64,000 nt of DNA from Microtetraspora fusca (GCF_001570365.1 NZ_BBYK01000045.1:242247-306246); one strand, 5' to 3'. Counted from the stretch's first letter, positions 51,162 through 63,639 are shown. Program-made: numbers and translations. Notes: generated by a model not told the origin, from the letters alone.

Positions 51162-51827
51162 TCAGACGGGCCACTCCTCCCGCCGCCAGGCGGCGTCCCA
51201 GAACATCCACTCGTAGCGGGCGGTGGTCGTGGCGTTGGCGAGGAGCCGCCCGCGCTCGTCGTCGGTCAGGCCCGCCGCGACCTCGTCGAGCAGGTCGAGC
51301 ACGCCGGCGACGGTCTCCTGGTACTCCGCGCCGCCGTACGTCTCGATCCACCAGGCGTACAGCGGGTCGGGGGAGGAGCGGCCGAGCAGGGTCTCGCCGA
51401 CGCGGGCGTAGATCCAGTAGCACGGCACGATCGCGCCGAGCGCCTCGGCGAAGGTGCCGAGGTGGCAGGCGCGCAGCAGGTACGACCCGTAGCCGAGCGC
51501 GGTCGGCGGCGCCGGGTGGCGGCGCGCCTCCGCCTCCCCGATGCCGTATGCGTTGAGCAGCTCCACGTGCAGACTGTGCTCGACCTCGACGGTGCGGGCG
51601 GCGTCGGCGGCGAACCGCTGGACGGCGGCGGGATCGGGCGCCTTGACGGCGCACGCGGCCAGCGCCCGCGCGTAGTCGGGCAGGAAGTGCGCCTCCTGCA
51701 GGACGAAATGCCGGAAGACCTCCTTGGGGAGGGAGCCATCGGTCAGCCCGGTGAGGAAGGGGTGGGCCAGGATCTCGTGGTAGATCCCGTCCATCGCCCG
51801 CCACAACTCGTCGCGGAAGGGACGCAT
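51162..51827 (-). CDS. tenA: TenA family protein (thiaminase II, TenA_C type)
   Basis: 221 residues. RPFRDELWRAMDGIYHEILA, HPFLTGLTDGSLPKEVFRHF and LQEAHFLPDYARALAACAVK form the opening helices. AIVPCYWIYARVG carries the catalytic Cys and YEWMFWDAAW the terminal Glu, so both active residues of the thiamine-salvage enzyme are kept. It converts aminopyrimidine thiamine breakdown products to HMP. Lies 63 bp upstream of the PucR gene on the same strand; may be co-transcribed with it. Confidence 0.9.
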   Translation of the reverse strand: MRPFRDELWRAMDGIYHEILAHPFLTGLTDGSLPKEVFRHFVLQEAHFLPDYARALAACAVKAPDPAAVQRFAADAARTVEVEHSLHVELLNAYGIGEAEARRHPAPPTALGYGSYLLRACHLGTFAEALGAIVPCYWIYARVGETLLGRSSPDPLYAWWIETYGGAEYQETVAGVLDLLDEVAAGLTDDERGRLLANATTTARYEWMFWDAAWRREEWPV

Positions 51828-51868
51828 CCGCCGATGCTATCCAGCCCGGCGCCCCGGACGGACACGAC

Positions 51869-52828
51869 CTAGATCCAGCCCTGCCGGGCGGCCTGTACGC
51901 CGAGTTGGAAGCGCGTCTGGGCGCCGAGGGCGTCCTGCAGCCGGGCGATCCTGCGGGCGACGGTGCGCTCGCTGACCCCGAGTTCGCGGGCGATGGACTC
52001 GTCGGTGAGCCCGGCGCTGAGATAGCTGAGCAGCCGGCGTTCCTCGGCGGTGCTCCCGGCGTCGAGGTCGTCCGCCTCCACGGTGGCGGCGAGCGGCACC
52101 GCCATTCTCCAGAACGACTCGAACACCCCGGCGAGTCCCGTCAGGAGGCCCGACGGCTGGACCGCGATGGTGTGGCGCGTCTCGCCGTCTCCCCGGAAGA
52201 TCAGCAGGGCCTCGCGGTCGTCGCCGATGAGCATGTGGAGGGATATGTCGGGGAACACACGGGCCTGCTCGCCGGCCTCCACGCAGGTGCGCAGGGCGGC
52301 GAGCGCGGCGGGGCGGCGCAGGATCTCGGCTCCGTAGACCGCCCGGATGGCGACACCGCGGGCCAGCGCCTCGAGGGTGCCCGCCGGCACCCGCGGGGTC
52401 TCCTCAGGACGTTCGACCGGTCCGAGGACCAGCGCCCGCACCTCGCGCTCCGCCTGGTCGAGCAGCCTGCGCTCCATCGCCGCCGTGCCGTCCGAGGTGG
52501 CGACGCTCTCGAGGTAGCTCGCCGACCGCTGATGGTCCTGCCAGATCCTGGCCAGCACGGCGGCGCTCTCCCTGGCCAGCAGCGCCTCACGCGCACGCCG
52601 CTCGGCGTAGGACTCCAGGGCGCTGAGCGGGGGCAGCGGGGACACGTGACCGTCCGCCACGGTGACCAGCCCCAGCGTCTCCAGCTCGGCCAGCGCCTGA
52701 TCGCGGTCTTCACGCAGCGCGGGCAGGGCCTCCACGGGGCTCTGGCCGGCCACGGCCAAGGAGAAGTAGATCGCTTCGGCCGCCGGCGAGAGGCCGAGTG
52801 CCTGTAAGGGCTTCACCGTGTCGCTCAC
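51869..52828 (-). CDS. LuxR-type HTH regulator with TrmB-like N-terminus
   Basis: 319 residues. The N-terminal part LQALGLSPAAEAIYFSLAVA resembles the TrmB-like winged helix found in a family of actinobacterial regulators. The middle is a PLD-like/ligand part (VRALVLGPVERPEETPRVPA, VFPDISLHMLIGDDREALLI). The C-terminal HTH is LLSYLSAGLTDESIARELGV and SERTVARRIARLQDALGAQT. Such genes often sit beside secreted or antibiotic loci. It is divergent from the secreted metallopeptidase gene and may control it. Confidence 0.85.
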   Translation of the reverse strand: MSDTVKPLQALGLSPAAEAIYFSLAVAGQSPVEALPALREDRDQALAELETLGLVTVADGHVSPLPPLSALESYAERRAREALLARESAAVLARIWQDHQRSASYLESVATSDGTAAMERRLLDQAEREVRALVLGPVERPEETPRVPAGTLEALARGVAIRAVYGAEILRRPAALAALRTCVEAGEQARVFPDISLHMLIGDDREALLIFRGDGETRHTIAVQPSGLLTGLAGVFESFWRMAVPLAATVEADDLDAGSTAEERRLLSYLSAGLTDESIARELGVSERTVARRIARLQDALGAQTRFQLGVQAARQGWI

Positions 52829-53025
52829 TTTCCCGAGGAGGGCCGAGGAGCCCCAAGGAGCCCCGACGAGATCGCGGACGCAGCCGAGGGCGCTCCCTGA
52901 GGATTGCCGTCCCGCTTCTTTGTCATATTCCGGACATGCCGGATCTTGACACGTCAGGATCGTTCACAATCGATGTCAGGACTCTGGAGACTTTCGCCAA
53001 GTGCTTTCACGTCGAAGGAGCCCTT

Positions 53026-54225
53026 TTGCGTAAGCCCTTGGCCCTGCTGGCCGCCGCCGCCGTCGCCGCCGCCCTCACGATCGGCGCCCCGGCCTCGGCG
53101 CAGGCGACATCCCCCACCTCCGCGCTCGAGAGCGCGATCAACTCTCTGCACGTCGACGACGCCACCAAGGCGCGCTACCTCGAGACCATCAAGGCTCTGC
53201 CGGCCGACTGGCAGGAGCGGGCCGCCCGATTCAAGGCCGGGCTGGGCGTCACCGGCTCTGCCTGGAACGAGGTGGCGCTCAGCGCCATCAATCCGAACGA
53301 CTACCAGTGCGCGGACACCAGGCTGAGCGGGTGGCTCGACGAGCGGCTCGAGGGCGCGGACTTCGGCACGATCTGGATCGTCGTGATACTCGGCGGTCTG
53401 GACATCCCCGCGTACGACGCGCTGCTCTTCAACTCGGGCGACACCCCGCAGACCTACGGTGAGAACGGTGAATACACCACCACCGTCACGCACGAGCTGC
53501 GCGATCTGAAGAAGTTCTGGGACATCAAGTCCGACGACATCCGCGGCGTCGCGATGCACGGCGACGTGCTCAAGGACGCCGACCGCACCGCCCGCGTCCT
53601 CGAGGTGCTGTGGGGCCTGCCCGCCGGTGAGGGCAAGGACCTGGCCGACCTGCTGATCGAGGTTCTGGCCGCCGACCCGGTGCTCAACGCCGACAACCCG
53701 ATCTTCACGTTCAACGCCTTCGCCTTCACCGCCGAGGGAGACCCGGACCCGATCGTGCAGGGCATCCCCGACAAGATCATCATGGGTGACGGCATCATGA
53801 AGGGCATGGCCGGGATCGGCCTGGACGACGAAGTGGCCGCCAAGTCCATCCTGAGCCACGAGTTCGGGCACCACGTCCAGTACGAGGACAACCTCTTCGA
53901 CAGCCCGCTCACCGGCCCCGAGGCCACCCGCCGCACCGAGCTCATGGCGGACGCCTTCGCCGGGTACTTCCTCACCCACAAGCGCGGCGGAACCCTCAAC
54001 GCCAAGCGCCTGCTTCCCGCGGTGCAGTCCTTCTTCGAGGTGGGCGACTGCTCCTTCAGCAGCGACGGCCACCACGGCACGCCGAACCAGCGGCTGACCA
54101 GCTCGTCGTGGGCCGTCGGCCTGGCGCAGGGCGAGCAGAAGAAGGGCCACATCATGCCCTCGATGACCTTCGCCAACCTCTTCGACGCCCAGCTCCCGAT
54201 CATCGTCAAGCCGGACGCCAAGTAG
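53026..54225 (+). CDS. Secreted zinc metallopeptidase-like protein (HExxH)
   Basis: 399 residues from TTG 53026, chosen by the ribosome site GAAGGAG five bases upstream and the signal peptide that follows directly (RKPLALLAAAAVAAALTIGA, cleavage near ASA-QA). The catalytic motif is KSILSHEFGHHVQYE (HExxH), with the third ligand probably in ELMADAFAGYFL, about 40 residues later. It resembles neutral zinc metallopeptidases of the DUF-type found in Streptomyces. Extracellular. The divergent LuxR-type gene is the likely regulator. A strong terminator follows. Confidence 0.82.
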   Translation: MRKPLALLAAAAVAAALTIGAPASAQATSPTSALESAINSLHVDDATKARYLETIKALPADWQERAARFKAGLGVTGSAWNEVALSAINPNDYQCADTRLSGWLDERLEGADFGTIWIVVILGGLDIPAYDALLFNSGDTPQTYGENGEYTTTVTHELRDLKKFWDIKSDDIRGVAMHGDVLKDADRTARVLEVLWGLPAGEGKDLADLLIEVLAADPVLNADNPIFTFNAFAFTAEGDPDPIVQGIPDKIIMGDGIMKGMAGIGLDDEVAAKSILSHEFGHHVQYEDNLFDSPLTGPEATRRTELMADAFAGYFLTHKRGGTLNAKRLLPAVQSFFEVGDCSFSSDGHHGTPNQRLTSSSWAVGLAQGEQKKGHIMPSMTFANLFDAQLPIIVKPDAK

Positions 54226-54238
54226 TACTGCCGACGTC

Positions 54239-54264
54239 GGGGGCCGGTCGCCGGACCGGCCCCC
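54239..54264. terminator. Hairpin terminator between convergent genes
   Basis: 11-bp perfect stem GGGGGCCGGTC-GCCG-GACCGGCCCCC between the metallopeptidase stop (54225) and the LysR stop (54281). Confidence 0.8.
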
Positions 54265-54280
54265 GCCTGTCGGATCGCCG

Positions 54281-55246
54281 CTATCCGGCCGCCTCGTCCT
54301 CGGCGGCGGGCAGCTCCCGTTGGAGCGCCTCCGCCTGGCGGCGCAGGTGGTCGAGCATGGCCTTGGCGGCGGGCGTGAGGGGCCGGGCCTCCGGCAGCGT
54401 CACGCCGACCGAACGCCGTACGGACGCGAGCGGCACCGGCAGCTCCGCGAGCCGGTCGTCGGTACGGACGAGCAGCGCCGGCAGCGCGGCGATCATGTCG
54501 GTGGCCAGGAGCAGCGAGCGGATGGTCAGGATCGAGGTGCACTCGACCCGGTTCTCCGGCATCGGCAGCCCCTCGCGCTGGAAGACCTGCTCCAGCTCGT
54601 GCTTCAGGGCGGTCTGCTCCAGCGGGAGGATCCAGGGAAAGCCCAGCAGCTCGGGCAGCGTACGCGCGTGCTCGGCGGGGTGCCCGGCCCGGGCGACGAG
54701 CAGGGTCGGCTCGTTGTAGAGGGGGATCTGGTGCAGGCCCGGCCGGCCCTCGATGGGGTTGAGCCGCCCGAGGATCAGGTCGGTGCCGCCGTCGATCAGC
54801 CGCGGGACGAGCGAGTCGAACGTGCCCTCCCGGACGATCACCGTGATGCCGGGCCGTTCGGCCTTCAGCGCGGCGATCGAGCGGGGCAGCAGCACGTTGG
54901 TCGCGGCCAGGAGGGTGCCGACGGTGACGGTGCCGGTCTCGCCGTCGGCGAGTCCCGCGATCCGGTCGCCCGCCCGGCGCAACTCGGCCTGTACGGCACG
55001 GGCATGGTCGATGAACGCCTCGCCGAAGAGGGTGGGCGTGACGCCGCGCGGGCCGCGCTGGAACAGCTCCACTCCGAGGATCCGCTCCACCTCCCGCAGC
55101 CCGCGTGTCACGGCGGGCTGCGCCAGGTGGAGATGCTCGGCTGCGCGCAGGACGCTGCCGTGCTCGGCGATGGTCGTCACGAGCACCAGGTGCCGGAGCT
55201 TGAGCCGGCCGCTCAGCAGGTCCAGCGGTCGGGATATCACCGGCAC
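54281..55246 (-). CDS. LysR family regulator (aromatic-catabolism type)
   Basis: 321 residues. HTH: RLKLRHLVLVTTIAEHGSVL, RAAEHLHLAQPAVTRGLREV and ERILGVELFQRGPRGVTPTL. The effector domain includes VTVGTLLAATNVLLPRSIAA. The long N-terminal DLLSGRLKLRHL is seen in GbpR/PcaQ-like LysR proteins that respond to aromatic acids. The gene lies 25 bp downstream of the MFS gene on the same strand, and the pair is divergent from the meta-cleavage operon. It probably activates that operon, with a catabolite as ligand. Confidence 0.9.
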   Translation of the reverse strand: MPVISRPLDLLSGRLKLRHLVLVTTIAEHGSVLRAAEHLHLAQPAVTRGLREVERILGVELFQRGPRGVTPTLFGEAFIDHARAVQAELRRAGDRIAGLADGETGTVTVGTLLAATNVLLPRSIAALKAERPGITVIVREGTFDSLVPRLIDGGTDLILGRLNPIEGRPGLHQIPLYNEPTLLVARAGHPAEHARTLPELLGFPWILPLEQTALKHELEQVFQREGLPMPENRVECTSILTIRSLLLATDMIAALPALLVRTDDRLAELPVPLASVRRSVGVTLPEARPLTPAAKAMLDHLRRQAEALQRELPAAEDEAAG

Positions 55247-55271
55247 ATCATATAAGTCCGAAAAGTCGGGC

Positions 55272-56597
55272 CTATTTTGCTATATCGGCAGCCGGGGCGG
55301 GCTGTCCGGCAGGGACGTCGCCCAGGCGCTCGGCGTCGTTGCGCGGGATCACGAGCGCGGCGACGAGGCTGATCGCGGTGATCGCGGTCAGGTAGCCGGT
55401 GATGGACAGTGAACTGCCGGAGGCCGCGAACAGCGACGCGGCGACGAGCGGGGTGATGCCGCCGCCGAGCAGCGAGGCGAGCTGGTACGCGATCGAGGTG
55501 CCTGAGTAGCGGATGGCCACGGGGAAGAAGCTCGCGGTCAGCGTGCCCTGCGGGGCGTGGGTCATCGACAGCACGGCGCCCATCGCCACCATGAACACCG
55601 CGATGAGGACGGTGTTGCCGGTGTTGATGATCGGGAGGATCGCCACGGCGCCCACCAGCAGGACCACGGAGCCCCCGGTGAAGATCGCGCGCAGCCCGCG
55701 CCGGTCGCCGATGTGCGCCCAGATGGGCGCGGTGGCCAGCCACACGGCGGCGCCGCCGATCACGCAGACCAGCAGGAAGGTGCGGGACAGGTGCGCCTCG
55801 GTCTCGCCGTAGTTGAGGATGTAGACCATGAAGATGTAGGACACCGCGCTGTTGCCGATGATCACGCCGATGGTGTGGATCACCTGGCGCCAGTGGTCGC
55901 GCAGCACGACCGCGATCGGCAGCCTGGCGGGCTTGCGGCGCTCGACGAGGTTCTCGTAGGCGGGGCTCTCCTCGATGCGCAGCCGCAGGTACAGCCCGAC
56001 GAGCACCAGCACGACGCTGAGCAGGAACGGCACCCGCCAGCCCCACGACAGGAAGCTCTCCTCGCTGAGCAGCGACGACGTGCCGAGGAAGACGACGTTG
56101 GCGGCCAGCATCCCGGCGGGCGTGCCCATCATGGGGAACGCGCCGAAGAGCCCTCTTCGGCCCTGTGGGGCGTGCTCCATGGTCAGCACCACGGCGCCGC
56201 CCAGCTCGCCGCCGAGCCCGATGCCCTGGGCGACGCGCATCACGACGAGGAGCACCGCCGCCCCCACACCGAGGGTGGAGTACGTCGGGAGCAGGCCGAT
56301 CAGCGTGGTGCCGATGCCCATGATCAGCAGTGACACGACCAGAGTGTTCCGCCGTCCGATGCGGTCGCCGAAGTGGCCGAAGATGATGCCGCCGAGGGGG
56401 CGGGCGAGGAAGCCCACGGTCATGGTGCCGAACGAGGCGATCGACCCGGCGACCGGGTCCATGGCTGGGAAGAACTGCTTGTTGAAGACCAGTGCGGCCG
56501 CCGTGCCGTACAGGAAGAAGTCGTACCACTCGATGGTCGTGCCGATGAAGGCCGCCCATGAGACGCGGCGCGCGGCCTTGTGGCGGTCTGTGTCCAT
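55272..56597 (-). CDS. MFS transporter, metabolite:H+ symporter (MHS) type
   Basis: 441 residues from ATG 56597 (an earlier ATG at 56687 is less likely). AAFIGTTIEWYDFFLYGTAA is the diagnostic MHS start (as in ShiA, ProP, PcaK-like), followed by GRPLGG-type ARPLGGIIFGHFGDRIGRRN and RVAQGIGLGGELGGAVVLTM. Twelve helices. In this setting it probably imports an aromatic acid such as anthranilate, 3-hydroxyanthranilate or 2-nitrobenzoate; inferred from the neighbouring pathway. Confidence 0.9.
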   Translation of the reverse strand: MDTDRHKAARRVSWAAFIGTTIEWYDFFLYGTAAALVFNKQFFPAMDPVAGSIASFGTMTVGFLARPLGGIIFGHFGDRIGRRNTLVVSLLIMGIGTTLIGLLPTYSTLGVGAAVLLVVMRVAQGIGLGGELGGAVVLTMEHAPQGRRGLFGAFPMMGTPAGMLAANVVFLGTSSLLSEESFLSWGWRVPFLLSVVLVLVGLYLRLRIEESPAYENLVERRKPARLPIAVVLRDHWRQVIHTIGVIIGNSAVSYIFMVYILNYGETEAHLSRTFLLVCVIGGAAVWLATAPIWAHIGDRRGLRAIFTGGSVVLLVGAVAILPIINTGNTVLIAVFMVAMGAVLSMTHAPQGTLTASFFPVAIRYSGTSIAYQLASLLGGGITPLVAASLFAASGSSLSITGYLTAITAISLVAALVIPRNDAERLGDVPAGQPAPAADIAK

Positions 56598-56696
56598 ATA
56601 ACACCTGTGCCTTTTCGGTCGGGGAGTAGGGATGAGGATGCATCCAGGTGGTATGCCGCGACGAATACCGATCTGGGCGTGAGCCATGCGGATCCT

Positions 56697-56720
56697 GATA
56701 TATGACGAGATCGATATATC
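56697..56720. promoter_or_regulatory. AT-rich inverted repeat upstream of the catabolic operon
   Basis: GATATAT-N10-ATATATC, perfect 7-bp arms in the 150-bp gap between the MFS and dehydrogenase genes. Position and the AT-rich nature suit a LysR-type or other regulator site. Confidence 0.55.
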
Positions 56721-56747
56721 TGTGACTTAGAGCGGTATTAGACTGTT

Positions 56748-58208
56748 ATGCCGTTGAGCAGCACAATTGCGGCCATGAAGCCCGCGCACTACGTCAACGG
56801 TGTCTTCTCGACGACGGAAGCGACCTTTCCGCTGCTTTCCCCCGTCGACGGAAGCCAGGTAGGAGTCGTCCCCGAAGCCTCGCGCGACGTCGTCGACGCG
56901 GCGGTCCGCGCCGCCAGGGCGGCGCTCGACGGACCGTGGGGACGGACGAGCGTCGAGGAACGGTGCGCGTTCCTGCGCCGGATCGCCGACGGCATCGAGG
57001 CCCGCTTCGACGAGTTCGTCGCCGCCGAGGTCGCCGACACCGGCAAGCCACGCGACCTGGCCGCAACGGTCGACATCCCGCGCGCGATCGGCAACTTCCG
57101 CGCCTACGCCGACCTGTCCTACGGACGCCCCGAGCGGGCCTACCCCACCACGGTCCCGGGCTGGAGCGGCAGCGGCCAGGCGCTGAACTACACCGTCCGC
57201 CGCCCGCTCGGCGTCGTCGCGATCATCTCGCCGTGGAACCTGCCGCTGCTCCTGCTGACCTGGAAGGTCGCGCCCGCGCTCGCCGCCGGCAACGCGGTCG
57301 TCGCCAAGCCGTCGGAGGAGACCCCGTCCACCGCCACCCTGCTCGCCGAGGTGATCGGCGAGGCGGGGCTGCCGGACGGCGCCTTCAACCTCGTCCACGG
57401 CCACGGCGCCGGCGCGGCGGGGGAGTACCTGACCTCCCACCCGGGCGTGGACGCGATCGCCTTCACCGGCGCGTCGGCCACCGGCGCGGCGATCATGCGC
57501 AACGCGGCCGAGCACGTCACGCCGGTCTCCTTCGAGCTCGGCGGCAAGAACCCGGCGCTGGTCTTCGCGGACGCCGACCTCGCCGAGGCGGTCGAGGGGA
57601 CCGTGCGGTCGAGCTTCACCCACTCGGGCCAGATCTGCCTGTGCACCGAGCGCGTCTACGTGCAGCGGCCCGTCTTCGATGAGTTCGTCCGCGCCCTGGC
57701 CGAGCGCGCCCGGGCGCTCACCGACTACGGCCCGATGATCTCGGCCGAGCACCGCGACAAGGTGCTCTCCTACTACCGCCTGGCGGTGGAGGAGGGCGCC
57801 ACGGTCCTGGCCGGCGGCGGCGTTCCGACCTTCGGCGACGCCCGCGACGGCGGGTTCTACGTCGAGCCGACCGTGCTGACCGGGCTGCCGCAGAGCGCCA
57901 GGACCGTGCGCGAGGAGATCTTCGGTCCCGTCTGCCACGTCGCGCCGTTCGACGACGAGGACGAGGCGATCGGGCTGGCCAACGACAGCCCGTACGGCCT
58001 GGCCGCCACGGTGTGGACCACCGACCTGTCGCGCGCCCACCGCGTGGCGCCGCGCGTCGAGGCCGGGATCGTGTGGGTCAACTGCTGGAACCTGCGGGAC
58101 CTGCGCACCCCCTTCGGAGGGGTGAAGGCGTCCGGCATCGGGCGTGAGGGCGGCGAGTACTCGCTCGACTTCTTCTCCGAGCCCGTCAACGTGTGCGTCA
58201 AGATTTGA
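56748..58208 (+). CDS. 2-aminomuconate/2-hydroxymuconate semialdehyde dehydrogenase
   Basis: 486 residues (ATG 56748; an alternative ATG is at 56775). NAD+-dependent aldehyde dehydrogenase. [20 protein letters not shown] and [13 protein letters not shown] are cofactor contacts, [12 protein letters not shown] the GxxxxG motif, [17 protein letters not shown] the catalytic Glu region, and [14 protein letters not shown] the catalytic Cys. Close to XylG/AmnC/NbaE. In this operon it oxidises 2-aminomuconate 6-semialdehyde made by the ACMS decarboxylase. Confidence 0.9.
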   Translation: MPLSSTIAAMKPAHYVNGVFSTTEATFPLLSPVDGSQVGVVPEASRDVVDAAVRAARAALDGPWGRTSVEERCAFLRRIADGIEARFDEFVAAEVADTGKPRDLAATVDIPRAIGNFRAYADLSYGRPERAYPTTVPGWSGSGQALNYTVRRPLGVVAIISPWNLPLLLLTWKVAPALAAGNAVVAKPSEETPSTATLLAEVIGEAGLPDGAFNLVHGHGAGAAGEYLTSHPGVDAIAFTGASATGAAIMRNAAEHVTPVSFELGGKNPALVFADADLAEAVEGTVRSSFTHSGQICLCTERVYVQRPVFDEFVRALAERARALTDYGPMISAEHRDKVLSYYRLAVEEGATVLAGGGVPTFGDARDGGFYVEPTVLTGLPQSARTVREEIFGPVCHVAPFDDEDEAIGLANDSPYGLAATVWTTDLSRAHRVAPRVEAGIVWVNCWNLRDLRTPFGGVKASGIGREGGEYSLDFFSEPVNVCVKI

Positions 58209-58216
58209 GGACATCC

Positions 58217-59017
58217 GTGACAGAGAGACACCAGGCCGCCGCCGCACGGCTGCTGGAGGCGTACGCGTCCGGCCGCCCGTGCGAGCCGGTACGCGACCTG
58301 ATCGACGGCGTGGACGACGCCTACGCCGTGCAGAACCTGGTCACCGAACGGTGGCTGTCGCAGGGGCGGCGCCTCGCCGGCCGCAAGATCGGGCTGACCA
58401 GCAAGGCGGTCCAGCGGCAGCTCGGGGTGGACTCGCCGGACTTCGGCATGCTTTTCGCCGACATGGCGGTGCCGGACGGCGAGGAGATCCCCGTCGGCGC
58501 CGTCCTGCAGCCGCGCGCCGAGGCGGAGGTCGCGCTCGTGCTCGACCGCGACCTGACCCACGAGCGGCACACGGTCGCCGACGTCATCCGGGCGGCCGCC
58601 TTCGCGCTGCCCGCGATCGAGATCGTGGGCAGCCGCGTCCGCGACTGGGACATCACCCTGGCCGACACCGTCGCCGACAACGCCTCCTCCGGCATGTACG
58701 TCCTGGGCAACCGCCCGGTGTCGCTGCGGGACGTGGACCTGCGGATGGCCGGGATGGTGATCGAGCGGCGCGGCGACCAGGTGTCCAGCGGCATCGGCGC
58801 GGCCTGCCTCGGCCACCCGCTGCACGCGGCGGTGTGGCTGGCCGACACGCTGGTCCGGCTCGGCCGCCCGCTCCAGGCGGGCGACACCGTGCTGACCGGG
58901 GCGCTCGGGCCGGTCGTCCCTGTGGCCCCCGGCGACGTGCTGGAGGCGCGCATCGACGGCCTCGGCGACGTGCGGGCCGCGTTCGCCGCCGAGAAGTCCG
59001 CTGAGGAGGAAGTGTGA
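58217..59017 (+). CDS. 2-oxopent-4-enoate hydratase (fumarylacetoacetase-like)
   Basis: 266 residues from GTG 58217, close behind the dehydrogenase stop. [20 protein letters not shown] and [14 protein letters not shown] are the MhpD/DmpE signature. [12 protein letters not shown] has the metal-binding Glu pair (E-x-E). [20 protein letters not shown] and [12 protein letters not shown] complete the fold. It adds water to 2-oxopent-4-enoate, giving 4-hydroxy-2-oxovalerate. Overlaps the next gene by GTGA. Confidence 0.92.
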   Translation: MTERHQAAAARLLEAYASGRPCEPVRDLIDGVDDAYAVQNLVTERWLSQGRRLAGRKIGLTSKAVQRQLGVDSPDFGMLFADMAVPDGEEIPVGAVLQPRAEAEVALVLDRDLTHERHTVADVIRAAAFALPAIEIVGSRVRDWDITLADTVADNASSGMYVLGNRPVSLRDVDLRMAGMVIERRGDQVSSGIGAACLGHPLHAAVWLADTLVRLGRPLQAGDTVLTGALGPVVPVAPGDVLEARIDGLGDVRAAFAAEKSAEEEV

Positions 59018-59759
59018 ACCCGCGTCTGACCGCGTTCGCGGAGACCCTGGACGAGGCGGTGCTGAACCGCCGGGCCGTCCCCCGGCTCACCGACACCGCG
59101 CCGCTCGACGTCGCCGAGGCGTACGAGGTGCAGCGGGCGGTGATCGAGCGGCGGCGGGCCAGGGGCGAGGCGCTCATCGGCGTCAAGATGGGCTTCACCA
59201 GCCGCGCCAAGATGGTCCAGATGGGCGTGGACGACGTCATCTGGGGCCTGCTCACCGACGCCATGCTGATCGAGTCGCACCTGGACACCGCCGGACTGAT
59301 CCACCCGCGCATCGAGCCGGAGATCGCGTTCCTGCTGGACCGGCCGGTGCGCACCCCCGCGGACGCGGTCGCGGCCATCGGCGGGATCGCCGTCGGCTAC
59401 GAGGTGCTCGACTCCCGTTACGAGGGCTTCAGCTTCACCCTCGCGGACGTCGTCGCCGACAACGCCTCGGCCAGCGGCTTCGGGCTGGGCCCGTGGCACA
59501 GGCCCAAGGATGTCGGCAACGTGGGCATGCTGCTGGAGATCGACGGCCGCGCCGTGGCGAGCGGCTCGTCGGCGGCCATCCTCGGCGACCCGCTGCGGTC
59601 GCTGAACGCGGCCGCGCGCCTGGCCTGCGCCGCAGGGATCGAGCTGCAGCCCGGCTGGGTCGTCCTCGCGGGGGCCGCGACCGCGGCCGTCCCGCTTCCC
59701 TCCGGCGCGCACGTCCGCGTCAGCGCCGCCGGTCTCGGTCACGTGGAGGTGACGACGCG

Positions 59760-59763
<4 letters not shown>
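59014..59763 (+). CDS. 4-oxalocrotonate decarboxylase
   Basis: 249 residues from GTG 59014. Same fold as the preceding hydratase, but with the decarboxylase pattern [33 protein letters not shown] and [16 protein letters not shown] (E-x-E). [20 protein letters not shown] and [14 protein letters not shown] close the active site. In the pathway 2-oxalocrotonate loses CO2 to form 2-oxopent-4-enoate. It and the hydratase usually work as a complex. Overlaps the RidA-like gene by ATGA. Confidence 0.9.
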
Positions 59764-61709
<1,946 letters not shown>

Positions 61710-61713
<4 letters not shown>

Positions 61714-62909
61714 CGCTCGCGCACACGTCCCTCGGAACGCTGCGCGGCGTGGACCTCGGCGGAGTCTCGGCGTTCAAGGGTGTGCGATTCGCCGCGCCGG
61801 CGCGCCGGTTCGCCGCGCCCTCGCCGGCCCTGCCGTGGGAGGGCGTGGCCGACGCCGTCGCGCCCGGCCCGCCCGCCCCGCAGCGGCCGGGGCGGATGGG
61901 CTGGGTGCCGGGGTTGGAGATCGACCCGTCGAGCGGCCGCGAGGACTGCCTGTTCCTGAACGTCTGGACGTCCTCGTGCGAGGGGCGGCGTCCGGTGCTG
62001 GTGTTCCTGCACGGCGGCGCGTTCGTGTTCGGCTCCGGCGCGCAGCAGATGTACGACGGGGCCGTGCTCGCCCGCGACCACGGGCTCGTCGTCGTGACGG
62101 TGAACTACCGGTTCGGCTTCGCCGGGTTCTGGTACGGCGACGGCGTGCCGGCCGACATCGCGCTGCGGGACCAGCTCGCCGCGCTCGAATGGGTGCGCGA
62201 CAACATCGCGGCCTTCGGCGGCGACCCGGAGCGGGTCACCCTCGGCGGCCATTCGGCGGGCGCGACCAGCGTGCTCGCCCTGATGACCCTGGCGCCCGGT
62301 CTCTTCTCGCGCGCCGTGGCCATGAGCCCCGTGCCGTACGGCTTCGCCACCCGGGACGAGGCCGCGGCCTGGACCGCGGCCGCGCGCGAGGCGCTCGGGG
62401 GCGCCGACCCGTTCACCGTCCCGGTCGCGGATCTGCTGGAGGCCGAGGGGGCGGCGGCGCGGGCGACGCCGCCGGTGGGCGGGCTGCTGCCGGTCGCGCC
62501 GGTGGTCGATGGCGACCTGCTCGCCGTCCATCCGATGGACGCGATCCGCTCGGGCGCGGCCGCTCCGGTGCCGCTCCTGGTGACGACGACGTCGGAGGAG
62601 ATGCGGCTGTTCGCCGCCATCGGCGGGGGAGACCCCGGCAGGCGCGACGTGTTCGAGGAGCCCGCGCAGGAGGTCGTCGAGGCGCACCGTGGGCCCGCGC
62701 GCCTGCTGGTCTGCGACCACCACTCGCCCATGCGCCGCGGCGGGATCACGCTCGGTGCCTGCCATCTCGTGGACGTGCCGCTCTACTTCGGCAATCACGG
62801 GACCCCGCTCACGGGCGCCGGTCCCGAGGTGGACGAGCGGGCGGACGCGATGACCGAGGAGTTCGCCCGGTTCTGCCGTGGCGAGTCGGACCTCGCCCTC
62901 GACCTTTAG
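61710..62909 (+). CDS. Type-B carboxylesterase-like hydrolase
   Basis: 399 residues from ATG 61710 (overlaps the preceding stop). Alpha/beta-hydrolase: REDCLFLNVWTS, VFLHGGAFVFGSGAQ (oxyanion hole HGGAF), VTVNYRFGFAGFW, DNIAAFGGDPERVTLGGHSA with the Ser nucleophile in GGHSAGAT (GESAG in most relatives), and CDHHSPMRRGGITLGACHLV with the C-terminal His. It is shorter than the usual 480-550. As the last gene of the operon it may supply the pathway by hydrolysing an ester or N-formyl-kynurenine-type amide; speculative. Confidence 0.83.
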
Positions 62910-63024
62910 GCGGCGCGCACGTGCGCGCCAGGGCGCGGCGGCCGGGGCGACCAGCCCCCCGCCGCGCCCTCGGCGTATGGAAGGCCGGTCCACTTTCCCG
63001 CCACTGCGCGGGCGACCGTGCCGG

Positions 63025-63639
63025 TCACCGATCCCGCGCGGCTTCGGGCGGCGTGGCGGGAACGACGCAGGACAGGGCGCCGCGCAGGATGGCGGCGAAG
63101 GACGCGTCGGAGCCGGCTTCGAGCCAGTGCCGTCCCGCCACCCGGATGGCGCCGGCGACCGCGGCGGCCGTGACGGCGGGGAACAGGTCGCGCGCCGGGT
63201 CGGTGCCGGTGCGTGCCGCGATCGCCTCGGCGAGCGGACCCTCCGCCATGGTGAACGCCTTGAGGGCCTCGCCCTCCAGCTCGGGCGTCAGCATGATCAT
63301 GCGCAGGCCGGCCCTGTCCGGCTCGGGGTCGGTGTAGAGCTGGATCACGGCGGCGATGACGGCCTGGTCGAGCGGCTCGTCGGCGGGGCGGGAGCGCAGC
63401 GCCTGTCCCACGCGCCTGGACTGGTCGGCCTGGAAGGCGCAGATCGCCTCCGCCCTGCTGGAGAAGTAGTTGTTGTAGGTCCTGGGCGAGACTCCCGCGG
63501 CCGTGGCGATGTCATGGACGCGGACGAGGGCCAGCCCGTGCGGGCCGTTTTCGATGGCCAGGCGCAGCGCGGCGTGGCCGATCGCCTCCCTGGTGGCCTG
63601 CTTGTTGCGTTCCCTGAGGTCCATGGCGTCGTCATTCAC
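63025..63639 (-). CDS. TetR family regulator
   Basis: 204 residues. HTH: REAIGHAALRLAIENGPHGL, LVRVHDIATAAGVSPRTYNN, YFSSRAEAICAFQADQSRRV. The C-terminal domain is of the MftR-like group. It follows the catabolic operon on the opposite strand and is divergent from groEL. The 33-bp palindrome at 63659-63691 lies 20 bp upstream of its start. Confidence 0.9.
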   Translation of the reverse strand: MNDDAMDLRERNKQATREAIGHAALRLAIENGPHGLALVRVHDIATAAGVSPRTYNNYFSSRAEAICAFQADQSRRVGQALRSRPADEPLDQAVIAAVIQLYTDPEPDRAGLRMIMLTPELEGEALKAFTMAEGPLAEAIAARTGTDPARDLFPAVTAAAVAGAIRVAGRHWLEAGSDASFAAILRGALSCVVPATPPEAARDR